Assembly: GCA_020310875.1 (NCBI GenBank)
Contig: CM035407.1
Location: 72,428,221 to 72,492,220, forward strand
Direction of reading: 5' to 3'
DNA: 64,000 nt
DNA from: Ceratopteris richardii
Lineage: Eukaryota; Streptophyta; Polypodiopsida; Polypodiales; Pteridaceae
The translations under genes were made by a program, and so were the position numbers. A model generated the notes under the pieces. It was not told where the DNA came from. It searched no databases and saw only the letters and a list, made by a program, of their open reading frames with translations. Of the stretch, positions 22,695-32,194 are shown piece after piece (within the stretch, counting starts at the first letter, position 1; each line of letters starts with the position of its first letter).

Positions 22695-23707
22695 AAGAAG
22701 CCCCGCAGGGGCGCAACACCCATCTCTGCACAGAGCCCCGCAGGGGCGCACACACCAAGGAAAAGCACGCAGCTGGAAGGAGGAATCAGGGCCAACAAGT
22801 ATCACATATGTGGGTGCTTCAACCTCTTGAGTTACAGAGGATTCAGATCAAGGCTTACGAGCTACATCCGCATATGTGCACTAATGGCGTGCGTGGCAAA
22901 CCGAATCAATCGGCTTGGAGTAATGCAACCAGGTCCAATGCGTGCAACCAGGACAAATCAGAGCGCCTCTAAAACGTAATGCAAGATCAAGAATCAGACA
23001 ATACTGACCATTGGGTGCGGGCGGACAACAAACTGATGACAAGAAGCAAAGCCTGTCAAGGGACGACAGAGACGAAGAGGGGGAGAGTGTTGCAGAGCTA
23101 AAGAGCGCACAAAGCAGAGAAAAAGACGGGCCCCAAAATTTTTCCGATTTGGACATCATATTTTTGTATCATAATCATTCTTGTAATATATTTTCCGTTG
23201 TAAAGGCACTAGAGGAGTCCTCTAGATGCATCCCCACAGAAGATTAGAAGCTTATCCATGTAAAATAGTAGGAAATTAGTCTTTTAGTGAATAAAGTGCC
23301 GGTCACTTGTGTGAAAGGACCATTTTTAGGGCACTAGTATATAAGTCAAATGTGACTCTTTGTAAAGAACTTTTTGCCATTGTGAGAAGAGAGAGCACAG
23401 AAATTCGAATTTGTGTCTTCTTCCCTCCTTATCTTCTTCTTCGTGAGCTTGTATGCATGTGTATTGCTTGGAAAGAGTGCTTGTGAGTGTTGTCTATCCA
23501 TGAAAGTGTTTCTTTGCTGTAGGAAAGGTGTGTGCGAGGTGTAGGAAGTGCTGAAGTGTAGGAAAGTATTCCTACGACTCAGTATTTTGCTCATAACTTG
23601 AAGTAGGAGCGTCGGAATCGAGTGAAACTACTGCCATTGGATGCGTCTTCTCGAGAGCTTCGAAACGCATATGCTATTTGCTATATTTGGAGTTCGGAGC
23701 TGGGAGA
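22695..23707 (+). repeat. Direct Gypsy B LTR fragment (LTR positions about 95-1110)
   Basis: It starts AAGAAGCCCCGCAGG and ends GAGCTGGGAGA, lacking both LTR ends. It includes the TATA region (about 23338). Its variants differ from both terminal LTRs at several sites (for example CTACTGCCATTGG), so it came from a third copy. A duplicated gag segment follows at once. Confidence 0.9.
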
Positions 23708-26700
23708 CAAGTAGTTAGAGCCGAGCAGGTAGATGACTTTCTGATTCAGTATGAGTCTTTTGGCCTTACCTTGTCAGACACAGCTTTGGCTTGGTTTCAG
23801 CCATTAGACCCTAATACCTTTCAGAACATGGAGCAGGTATATCAACAAATGATTGAAGAATTTACCAAATCAGGAATTAAAAACAATTCTTCGTCATTAA
23901 TCCACAGCTTCAAGCAAGTCCCTACAGAATCAGTGAGATTGGCAGCCAGAAGGTTCAAGCAATATGTGGATAGATGCCCAGTAGAGGAGAGGCCTACCCA
24001 AAACAAAATGGTGTCATTGTTTTTGGAAGGATTATTGAACGGATCCTTGAGGTCATTAGTGTACGTAAAAAGGGTGCAGACCCTGCAGGAATGCATGAAG
24101 GAATGTATAGATTTAGAAGATAACCTTGCAGAGGATCTGAAAATACCACAAGGAAGCTCTAAAAGTGAAGATTCGACTAGTAATACATCCATACCCAAAA
24201 ACAATGTAGAGGAAATAGCCGACTTGTTAGCAAAAAAGCTGAATGTTCAAGGACAGAGGAATTATCCCACTAATCCTATGAGACTGCCTATGCTTAGAAG
24301 GTGTATGCAGTGCGGAGGTGATCACCCTTCTCACTCGTGTACTAGGGGAGTAGTCCCACCACCTACCTATGCTCCTCATAGACCCTCTGTCCCCGGACCT
24401 CTACAATATTGCAGTATAGAGCAGAGATATACAAACCATAGCACTGAGAATTGCCCTTACAATAGGCAAACCAGACCCACCCTGCCTTATGTGAGACCAT
24501 ATGGATACCCGCAGAATCAGCAGGGAGGTGAAGCTTTTAGGTATCCTTCTTATCAGCCGCAGGCACTAGTACCACGACCATATGCATATCAGGGTTACTC
24601 GCAACCTCAGCCAGTACTAGGACAACAACCGCCCCACCCTCAGAACGTTGTCCCAGTCAAGATTGCACAACCAGAGGAAAACCTAGAAAGGGCTATAGTG
24701 CCAGCCACACCTTTGACTAGTAGTGAACCATATGACTCATTTTATGACCCTAGTCAAGGAGCATACCCTAGTTATGAAAGCTCAATAATGGAATATGGAC
24801 AACTGCATGAACCATATGCTTATGGCATGGAGATACCAGAGAGTTCATATAATTATGAGCAGGACTATGTGTCCTTAATGTACACAGCTCCTAGAGCAAC
24901 CATGCCACCTCGACCAATGAATAGACAGCCTGTACCCAGAGGACCATGCTACAGATGTGGAGGTGACCACTATATTAGAGAATGTACATTACCAAACCCA
25001 CCACCACCACAACGAATTTGGGAAGGCTACTATAGCGATTGTGGTAAGGAACATCTTTTCAGAGATTGTCCTAAGAACCCCAACAAAGTCACATCTAACG
25101 TGCATATTAATGTGATAGAAGTGATTGAATCATCAGGGAGCGATAAAGAGTACACTGTACCCTTGAAGGCTATAACAAGAGCCAAAGCCAGAGAAAACCT
25201 TGATAAAACAGACGAGAGTAATCAAAGTGACAAAGGGGGGAATATACCCATCCCTCACAGAGTAGAAGACTCTGAAGAACCAGAGAAAAGTATTGCCAGT
25301 AAAAGGTCACAAAGATGGAAGAACCGGAGAGATAGGATCAAAGAAAAAAAGTTATTACAAAAGAAGGAAAACGAAAAGAGTAAACAGAAACCAACGAAGG
25401 AACCGCAAGTGGAAGAAGAAAATAAAAATGAGAATAAAAGGGAGGAGGTAGGATCAGTCCTAGCAGATCCTGTGCCTGAAGAATTAGCCATGTGGATTCA
25501 GGCATATAAGGCACGAATAAGAGCAGGACCTACCATAGAGCAACATGAGGGGGAATATCCGAGAGGCGACTTAGAGAAAGAAAGGTTAGAAATATGCAAG
25601 AAATTGATAGAAGTTGCACAACAAACCTTAGAAAAACCTGCATCGCCTTTACCAAATACTCGAATTTCTGAAGGAGATTTCCAAGAGTGCCTAAACACTC
25701 TGGAAAAGCCTGAAGTGAATAGACCTCAGAATGATGAATTTGGTGTTGAGAGAAAAGAAGGATCCATAGTCCCCGAAGTAGAAGGAGACTGGACTAAGGA
25801 TCTATGGGCACGAGTTCAAGAGGACAAATGGAAAAAGGTAGAAGGAATGGAACCGCCCTTTGAAGAATTAGAAGCAGAAAATGAAATGGAGGGTTCAATA
25901 CCTGAACTAAATTCAGAAGAAATTTTTCCGATGGATGCAAGTGACATGGAAGAAGAGAATGTAAAGGAACTACCCAACTACACCGGGGAGTACGAGCACA
26001 ACTCAGAATTGTATCGCATTCCATCAATATCGAGACGGGAAACGAACCCATCAGTTCAAACATCGGAGATCATACAACGTCTTAGAGAGGTGAAAATCCC
26101 ATGTACCCTAACGTTCGAAGAACTGTTAAAGGTAAAACCACACTTAAAAGAGAAATTGATCAATCAATGGGAAGTCAAGGAGGAAAAGAAAGAGATAGCT
26201 GACGAAGTAAAAACAGTAAGAATTCCAGTGGATAAGGTAGGAGACTTTAGCGAAGGAGATGAAGGAAATACATGTCTTCCAATCACCTATAGGGGTTACA
26301 CGACCAAAGCCATTCTAGATTCAGGAGCTGGTGTTGGCATTGCTACCAAAGAAATTTGGGAGAAATGGGGACAACCAGCATTAAGACCAACACGCATGAA
26401 AATACAAATGGCAGATGGACATACGGAAAGACCCTTAGGATTGTTGGAACGAGTAGTCTTCACCACGTGTGGAGTGGAATTTGAACATACTTTAGCAATA
26501 TGTCACTTTGAAAGGCCAAGCAATTATGAAATGATCTTGGGAAGGCCTTTCATGAGACAGCTAAAGGTCGTACAAGATTGGGGAAAAGATGCAGTATACC
26601 TACAACACGCAGGAACCACCACTAGGATAAACCTACATACATACACGTATCAAGATGTGCCACCTCTACAATGGAATCAAATCCACAAAGAGGAAGACGA

Positions 26701-27007
26701 CCAATCGGTTCATAGTGCAGGTTCTAGTGATCAATCCTGGATGAACGAGGACACTCATCTGTGGATATGTCAAACTGCAAAGAAGGAAGAGGAGAGAAGA
26801 AGCTGGCAGCAGAAACAAGGAATAGTGAGATCTGTACAAGATCCAGCCTATATGCCACAAGTATTTCCGGATGAAGAATTCGAACCTCACGGTTGGATGG
26901 AAATCTTAGCCACCCTCGATGTCTGTGTAAATGAAGAAGTAGTGACCATGAACGAATGTATCGATGAGGAAGGTTATGATGTTAGTCTGTATATGGTAGT
27001 CCTTTAG
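23708..27007 (+). CDS. gag-pro: Gypsy B gag (duplicated part) to protease polyprotein
   Basis: The open frame spans 23678-27007, but the first ten codons derive from LTR; element sequence begins at 23708. It repeats the gag core, then adds three zinc-knuckle-like motifs of the CX2CX3HX4C type: near 24301, near 24949 (CYRCGGDHYIREC) and near 25029 (first Cys lost, DCGKEHLFRDC). A long Lys/Glu-rich linker (25100-26200) follows. The retroviral aspartic protease has its LDSGAGVGIATK active site at 26315-26350 and LGRPFMRQLKVVQDWG about 72 codons later. The frame ends with TAG at 27005. As it stands this part lacks the natural gag start because of the insert, so the copy is probably defective in gag. 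Confidence 0.88.
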   Translation, partial: QVVRAEQVDDFLIQYESFGLTLSDTALAWFQPLDPNTFQNMEQVYQQMIEEFTKSGIKNNSSSLIHSFKQVPTESVRLAARRFKQYVDRCPVEERPTQNKMVSLFLEGLLNGSLRSLVYVKRVQTLQECMKECIDLEDNLAEDLKIPQGSSKSEDSTSNTSIPKNNVEEIADLLAKKLNVQGQRNYPTNPMRLPMLRRCMQCGGDHPSHSCTRGVVPPPTYAPHRPSVPGPLQYCSIEQRYTNHSTENCPYNRQTRPTLPYVRPYGYPQNQQGGEAFRYPSYQPQALVPRPYAYQGYSQPQPVLGQQPPHPQNVVPVKIAQPEENLERAIVPATPLTSSEPYDSFYDPSQGAYPSYESSIMEYGQLHEPYAYGMEIPESSYNYEQDYVSLMYTAPRATMPPRPMNRQPVPRGPCYRCGGDHYIRECTLPNPPPPQRIWEGYYSDCGKEHLFRDCPKNPNKVTSNVHINVIEVIESSGSDKEYTVPLKAITRAKARENLDKTDESNQSDKGGNIPIPHRVEDSEEPEKSIASKRSQRWKNRRDRIKEKKLLQKKENEKSKQKPTKEPQVEEENKNENKREEVGSVLADPVPEELAMWIQAYKARIRAGPTIEQHEGEYPRGDLEKERLEICKKLIEVAQQTLEKPASPLPNTRISEGDFQECLNTLEKPEVNRPQNDEFGVERKEGSIVPEVEGDWTKDLWARVQEDKWKKVEGMEPPFEELEAENEMEGSIPELNSEEIFPMDASDMEEENVKELPNYTGEYEHNSELYRIPSISRRETNPSVQTSEIIQRLREVKIPCTLTFEELLKVKPHLKEKLINQWEVKEEKKEIADEVKTVRIPVDKVGDFSEGDEGNTCLPITYRGYTTKAILDSGAGVGIATKEIWEKWGQPALRPTRMKIQMADGHTERPLGLLERVVFTTCGVEFEHTLAICHFERPSNYEMILGRPFMRQLKVVQDWGKDAVYLQHAGTTTRINLHTYTYQDVPPLQWNQIHKEEDDQSVHSAGSSDQSWMNEDTHLWICQTAKKEEERRSWQQKQGIVRSVQDPAYMPQVFPDEEFEPHGWMEILATLDVCVNEEVVTMNECIDEEGYDVSLYMVVL

Positions 27008-30000
27008 GAGGCAGAAGAAGGAGAAGTGATCGAGAAAGACTGGAAGGAGGACTACGAGAGCATTGAAATGGAACCTGAACCCATGGATCTAGGGAATAGT
27101 ATCACCAACATAAATATCACTGCCAATGAGAAACACCAAGAACTTACACAGAAAGGGGAATTAGAAGTTGAGAGGGAATTAGAAGATGAAGAAAACAAAC
27201 TCCAAGACCAATTTGAGGTACCAGCCCATTTTAAAAAATATGAAGTGGAGGAGAGGAAAATTGCTATTCAAATGCCTAAAAGAGAAGCACAACCTGGAAT
27301 AGCATATGATAATAAGGAACAGACCAAAAAGATAGTTGTAACTATGGAAGGAGGAGAGGAACGGTGTACCTTCATAGGACAGGATGTCTCATTAGAAGAA
27401 GAACAAGAGTTAATTCGTCTCATAAGAGAATACCGGGATGTCTTTGCTTGGACTTATAAGGACTTAAAGGGAGTAGATCCATCTATATGTGCGCATAGAA
27501 TCCCCATGACATCCGAAGCCAAACCTTCAAAACAGAGACCATATACCTATAATGATGTGTATTCACCTAAGATAAAAGAGGAAATAGATAAGTTATTAGA
27601 TGCTGGATTCATCTATGAAATTGAGCACACGGAATGGGTGTCACCCTTGGTGGTTGTACCAAAAAAGAATGGAAAGTTAAGAGTGTGCATCAATTTGAAG
27701 AAAGTAAACGCCGCAACCATAAGGGATAGCTATCCCTTACCAATCACGGATCACCTCTTGGAAAGGGTAGCAGGGAAGGAAGTTTATAGTTTTCTGGATG
27801 GCTTTTCAGGGTATAATCAGGTAGCCATTGCTCCTGAGGACCAACATAAGACAGCATTCGCAACTGAATGGGGAGTATACACCTTTAGAGTCATGCCTTT
27901 TGGTTTAACGAATGCCCCAGCTACTTTCCAAAGATTGATGTGTCATGTGTTCAAGGAATTTCTGAGAAAAAGTATGGAGGTATACGTGGATGATCTTTGT
28001 ACATATTCAGCTATACGATCAGAGCACATCCCTGAACTAGAAAAGATTTTTTCTAAATGTCGACAATATCGAGTATGCCTCAATCCTGAAAAATGTGTCT
28101 TCATGGTGCGACAAGGGAAAATCCTAGGACATATTGTCTCTAAGAATGGAATTTCAACAGATGAGGACAAAATCAAAGTAATTTTGGATTTACCACGACC
28201 AAAAACTGCTAAAGAAGTTCAAGCATTTATGGGACATTGTGGTTACTATCGAAGATTCATACATATGTACGCCATAATCGCTAGACCTCTTTATGCATTA
28301 TTGACTCTATTTAATTGGATCGAAGAATGTGAAAAAGCTTTTAATGAGTTAAAGAATCGATTGAGTTCAACACCCATCCTTCGAGTCCCCAATTGGAATA
28401 AACCGTTTCACATTCATGTGGATGCTTCCAAGTGTGCCATTGGTTGCATCTTAGCTCAACCAGCTGACACAGGGAAATTAGACCACCTGATAGCCTATGC
28501 CAGTAGACAGTTAAATCAAGCAGAACGTAATTATACTACTACGGAGAGAGAAGGCCTAGGGATGGTATACGCAGTCAAGAAATTCAGACATTACTTACTA
28601 GCAAACAAATTCAAATTCTTCATTGATCATCAAGCCCTATTGTACTTAGTCAACAAGCCTTGCAATACAGGACGACTAGTACGATGGTTTTTATTGCTAA
28701 TGGAATTTGATTTTGAGGTAATAGTCAAGAAAGGAAACACCCACATAAGAGCAGACCACTTATCTCGTATGACCCATGGAGAACCACCCATAGGAGTACC
28801 AGATGACCTACCAGATACTTATCTTTTTAATCTGGAAGTATGTCCTCAGTGGGCAGAAAAATTGATCCCGATACTTACACATGGACCTAAAGATGGGATC
28901 AAGCCAAACCAAACGCAAGATCTCTGGAGGACTAAAAACCTTCACATCATTGCGGGAAGTTTGTACCACCAGGATTCAAGCGGATTACTGATGAGATGCG
29001 TGGAAGAAGAGGAACAAGAAATGTGGCTTCAGAAAGCACACATAAACCAATGGAACACCCATTTGCATGCAAATGGAACATGGCAGACACTCAAGAGATT
29101 AGGTATATATTGGCCAACCATGCAACGAGATGCACATAACTATGTGTCAACCTGTCAAACATGTCAAGAACAAATCCCAGACGAGAACTCTACATTATGC
29201 TATTCTACAATAGCACCAAGGTGGAGCATGCCTCTAGTAAAGTTCTTGAAAACTCGAGAGTACCCTGACGGAGCTACCTTGGCAAGGAAGCGTGCTCTTG
29301 AAGAACAGAGTAAGGATTATGCCATCATAGGAAAACAACTCTTTAAACGTGGGAAAGATAACCAATTAAGAATGTGCATTCATGAGAATGAATATCTCTC
29401 TGTCTTAGAAATGGCTCATACAGGAGCCGCAGGAGGACATTTCTCTGCAGACAAAACAACAAAAATGATCCTCTTTGCTGGAATGTGGTGGCCAACTCTA
29501 CATCAAGACGCCATAACATATGTGCAACGGTGTGATACTTGTCAACGAACGAAGTATCCTATTAGAAGAGATGAGATGCCACTTAGACCCATGATGAGTG
29601 CTAGAGCTTTCACGAAGTGGGGAATAGACTTTATAGGTCCTATTAGCCCACCAGCAAAAGGTTCACATGCCGAATACATAATTGTAGCCACAGATTACCT
29701 GACCAAATGGGTTGAAGCAAAGGCAACAACGAAGAATGACGCAAGAACTACAGCCAAGTTTCTCTTCGAGAACGTCTTCACTAGATTTGGACTACCTATA
29801 GAGATTGTGAGTGATAGAGGTACACACTTTGTTAATGAAGTGATAGAAGCCTTATTGAATGAATTCTTAGTAATTCACAAGAAATCTGCCCCTTATCACC
29901 CACAAGCAAATGGACAAGCAGAAAGTTCAAATAAAATCTTATGTACGGTCCTCACCAAAATCGTTAACAACGGTAGATCAGATTGGGATAAGCAGTTACA

Positions 30001-31054
30001 CCATGCTTTATGGGCATTCCGAGTAGCCTATAAAACTGCAATAGGCACTACTCCTTTTAACTTAGTGTATGGACAAAACGCTATTTTGCCAATTGATTTC
30101 TTGATTCCCACTCTTAGAGTTGCAACTACTTATGAGTGGACAGGACATGAATTATCAGCCCAATTGGACCAAATAGAAAAGCTTCATGAAACTAGGTTAC
30201 AAGCAGTAGCAGGTATTTATGCTGCTAAAAGACGACAAAAAGCCTACTTTGACGCTCATATCAAGGATAAAAAATTGAAGGAAGGAGATTTAGTTTTGGT
30301 ATACACTTTGAAACAACATGCTAAGAAATTACAAAAGAGAGGATATGGTCCATTAATTATTAATCGCATATCTACAAGTGGAGCCATCAGCTTAGCGACC
30401 TTAGATGGAGACGTGTTACCAAACTACATCAGCGGGTGTAGAGTGAAAAAATACCTAGAACCATTAACTGAAGAAACTATGTCACGACTAATCAAAGGTA
30501 AAAACAGACGCATAGAAGAGGAAAGAATACGAGAGGAAGCAAGACAGGAAGCATTGGAAAGAATAAAGAAACGAAAAGAGTGGATGAGAGAGCGAGATGA
30601 AAGATATCGTCTAGGCGAAGAACTCATCCCGATGGCTAATTTTAGAGCCACTCAAAACCTAGGATCGCAAAGAACACAACCCTATCTAAATTTGGGAGCC
30701 GGAAAAACGGAGTATCACTTGGTAAATGCTCTTATTGACACAGGTGCCGCTGTAAGCTTCATTAAGTTTTCTTTGACCCAAAAACTCAAAGAGACAATAC
30801 GCCCATCAATGGCCCAGTTGATAGGAATAGGAGGAACAATTACTCAGTGCATAGGAGAGATCACCTTACCGTTGCATCTTGGTAACAACACCATGGAACA
30901 AAAACTGTTAGTGTGTCATGACCAAGATTTACTTGAGGAAGTAGTGTTAGGTCAAGACTGGATTTACGAATACGAGGTGACCATTCAATTGGCGTTAGGA
31001 TATATCTCAGCCAGGATAGGACATCGTGAAGTATTCAGTCTACTAGATGAGTGA
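27008..31054 (+). CDS. pol: Gypsy B pol: RT, RNase H, integrase and second retropepsin-like domain
   Basis: Numbered from the 27026 codon, about 1342 residues, in the same frame as gag-protease after a single TAG. Reverse transcriptase spans about 185-360 with YVDD at 320-323. RNase H follows with HVDAS near 464, TEREGL near 507 and FIDHQAL near 533. Integrase has two zinc-binding HHCC modules, near 670-715 and 796-840, each preceded by its own linker. The catalytic triad is D868 (GIDFIGP), D930 (SDRG) and E966 (QAESS), with the usual 35-residue D-E spacing. A GPY/F-type domain lies near 1105-1145. A second retropepsin-like domain has DTGA at 1238-1241 and VLGQDW near 1308. No chromodomain or archaeal-type second RNase H is seen. 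All catalytic residues are present. Confidence 0.93.
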   Translation, partial: EAEEGEVIEKDWKEDYESIEMEPEPMDLGNSITNINITANEKHQELTQKGELEVERELEDEENKLQDQFEVPAHFKKYEVEERKIAIQMPKREAQPGIAYDNKEQTKKIVVTMEGGEERCTFIGQDVSLEEEQELIRLIREYRDVFAWTYKDLKGVDPSICAHRIPMTSEAKPSKQRPYTYNDVYSPKIKEEIDKLLDAGFIYEIEHTEWVSPLVVVPKKNGKLRVCINLKKVNAATIRDSYPLPITDHLLERVAGKEVYSFLDGFSGYNQVAIAPEDQHKTAFATEWGVYTFRVMPFGLTNAPATFQRLMCHVFKEFLRKSMEVYVDDLCTYSAIRSEHIPELEKIFSKCRQYRVCLNPEKCVFMVRQGKILGHIVSKNGISTDEDKIKVILDLPRPKTAKEVQAFMGHCGYYRRFIHMYAIIARPLYALLTLFNWIEECEKAFNELKNRLSSTPILRVPNWNKPFHIHVDASKCAIGCILAQPADTGKLDHLIAYASRQLNQAERNYTTTEREGLGMVYAVKKFRHYLLANKFKFFIDHQALLYLVNKPCNTGRLVRWFLLLMEFDFEVIVKKGNTHIRADHLSRMTHGEPPIGVPDDLPDTYLFNLEVCPQWAEKLIPILTHGPKDGIKPNQTQDLWRTKNLHIIAGSLYHQDSSGLLMRCVEEEEQEMWLQKAHINQWNTHLHANGTWQTLKRLGIYWPTMQRDAHNYVSTCQTCQEQIPDENSTLCYSTIAPRWSMPLVKFLKTREYPDGATLARKRALEEQSKDYAIIGKQLFKRGKDNQLRMCIHENEYLSVLEMAHTGAAGGHFSADKTTKMILFAGMWWPTLHQDAITYVQRCDTCQRTKYPIRRDEMPLRPMMSARAFTKWGIDFIGPISPPAKGSHAEYIIVATDYLTKWVEAKATTKNDARTTAKFLFENVFTRFGLPIEIVSDRGTHFVNEVIEALLNEFLVIHKKSAPYHPQANGQAESSNKILCTVLTKIVNNGRSDWDKQLHHALWAFRVAYKTAIGTTPFNLVYGQNAILPIDFLIPTLRVATTYEWTGHELSAQLDQIEKLHETRLQAVAGIYAAKRRQKAYFDAHIKDKKLKEGDLVLVYTLKQHAKKLQKRGYGPLIINRISTSGAISLATLDGDVLPNYISGCRVKKYLEPLTEETMSRLIKGKNRRIEEERIREEARQEALERIKKRKEWMRERDERYRLGEELIPMANFRATQNLGSQRTQPYLNLGAGKTEYHLVNALIDTGAAVSFIKFSLTQKLKETIRPSMAQLIGIGGTITQCIGEITLPLHLGNNTMEQKLLVCHDQDLLEEVVLGQDWIYEYEVTIQLALGYISARIGHREVFSLLDE

Positions 31055-31906
31055 CCATTAAAATCGGTGAGCACGGAGCAAATAGTTCAATCTAATGAAC
31101 AAAGTGCTGAATGCATGATCTCTAGCACTATAGAGACACCTTCATCAAGTACTATATGTGCAGACACATTGAATTCTGCTTGCACACCTTGTTATAGTCT
31201 AGCAAGTCTTGAGAGTATCACTCAAACTGAAATCAACCTCACTGAAACACCATGCATCAAAGAGACTATGCCTCAGAGTAATTCAAAATCTGTCACCATT
31301 AAAATATACCCTATTCCATCTTCTAATCAAGCGTGGATAAAGAAAGATCAAGTGGAGGAGTATCTTCGACGACAAAAGCACAATCGACATCAGGACAAAC
31401 GAGCAAAGCAAAAACCAACTCCGTTTGAACAGCGAGATCATCGACACGTTGCTACAATTTGGATTCCAAAGAAAGTCGTAGCTGCTCAGCAAGATCGATC
31501 ACAGATATGGGTCCCTAGGTCTTGCATTCCAAGGAAAATAAACCGAAAGGATGATCCTCGAAGCAAGAAGAACAATTGCAATCCACAGGCAAAACAACCA
31601 CAAATAAAGAGTTACTGGAGAAAAAAGGAGTCTGCAAGGGCAACCCGACCCTCCCCGAAATTCACGAAGCAGAACAAGCAGACCTACAATAAGAAGAAAA
31701 GAGCCACATTCAGTGGAAATGGGCAACATACAACGAAGCCCAGCACAATGAAGCAAATCTGGATACCGAAAGACAAATTGGACGGCATGCATACGCCAAC
31801 TACTTCCAATTGCACACATTTGGAGTTGTCGAGATCCCAAGTATGCATGATAGGGCCACATTACAAGGCGAAGCATTCGGCACATCCTTCTTCTATTTCA
31901 AGATAG
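31055..31906 (+). CDS. Gypsy B pol C-terminal tail with repeated Trp-Ile/Val-Pro-Lys motif (after in-frame TGA)
   Basis: The frame stays open for 283 codons directly after the TGA at 31052, without needing a start codon. The product is Ser/Thr-rich at first, then basic and Gln/Asn-rich. A short motif recurs four times: QAWIKKDQV, ATIWIPKKVV, SQIWVPRSCI and KQIWIPKDKL. In Gypsy A the corresponding tail is in one frame with the second protease domain. This suggests that the tail belongs to the pol protein and that the TGA is either a mutation or a readthrough site. Its function is unknown; the basic charge would suit nucleic acid binding. Confidence 0.6.
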   Translation, partial: PLKSVSTEQIVQSNEQSAECMISSTIETPSSSTICADTLNSACTPCYSLASLESITQTEINLTETPCIKETMPQSNSKSVTIKIYPIPSSNQAWIKKDQVEEYLRRQKHNRHQDKRAKQKPTPFEQRDHRHVATIWIPKKVVAAQQDRSQIWVPRSCIPRKINRKDDPRSKKNNCNPQAKQPQIKSYWRKKESARATRPSPKFTKQNKQTYNKKKRATFSGNGQHTTKPSTMKQIWIPKDKLDGMHTPTTSNCTHLELSRSQVCMIGPHYKAKHSAHPSSISR

Positions 31907-32194
31907 TCAAGCACATTTTCCTAATAGGGAAATAAGAGAGCACTTGTACATATCTTAAGAAAATACTCCAAAAAAATTTAATAACCGCTTCGGCTATGAA
32001 CTAACTTTTCTGTTTTTCTTTTCAGCAGAAAATATAAACATTAAAATGTGAAAAAATCCAGGTATTACCTTTCTCACACACATGGGAAAGGGACGACACC
32101 ATGCACTCGGAGCAACATCGAACTTATAATCAACATATAGAGGAGGATTTCTGAAAACATATGGATACTAATTCATACTATATATTGAGTGCAG
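31907..32194 (+). promoter_or_regulatory. Pol-ORF3 spacer with strong 3' splice-site-like signal
   Basis: The spacer has stops in all frames. It holds CTAAC (about 32001-32005), a pyrimidine run and TTTTCAG ending at 32026: branch point, tract and acceptor in ideal order and spacing. The ORF3 ATG follows at 32195. Several short ATGs lie between acceptor and start, which weakens the case for efficient translation. Confidence 0.5.

Larger units (their letters stand above)
21350..24634 (+). repeat. 927-bp gag duplication flanking the LTR insert
   Basis: 21350-22276 and 23708-24634 are the same gag segment with about five base differences. They flank the inverted and direct LTR fragments. The arrangement is far longer than a target-site duplication and fits reverse-transcriptase template switching between co-packaged RNAs. 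Confidence 0.88.

Noticed and set aside
27008..31054. Chromodomain or archaeal-type second RNase H in Gypsy B pol
   Set aside because: Looked for after integrase and between RNase H and integrase; neither is seen. A zinc module duplication and a protease-like domain occupy those places.
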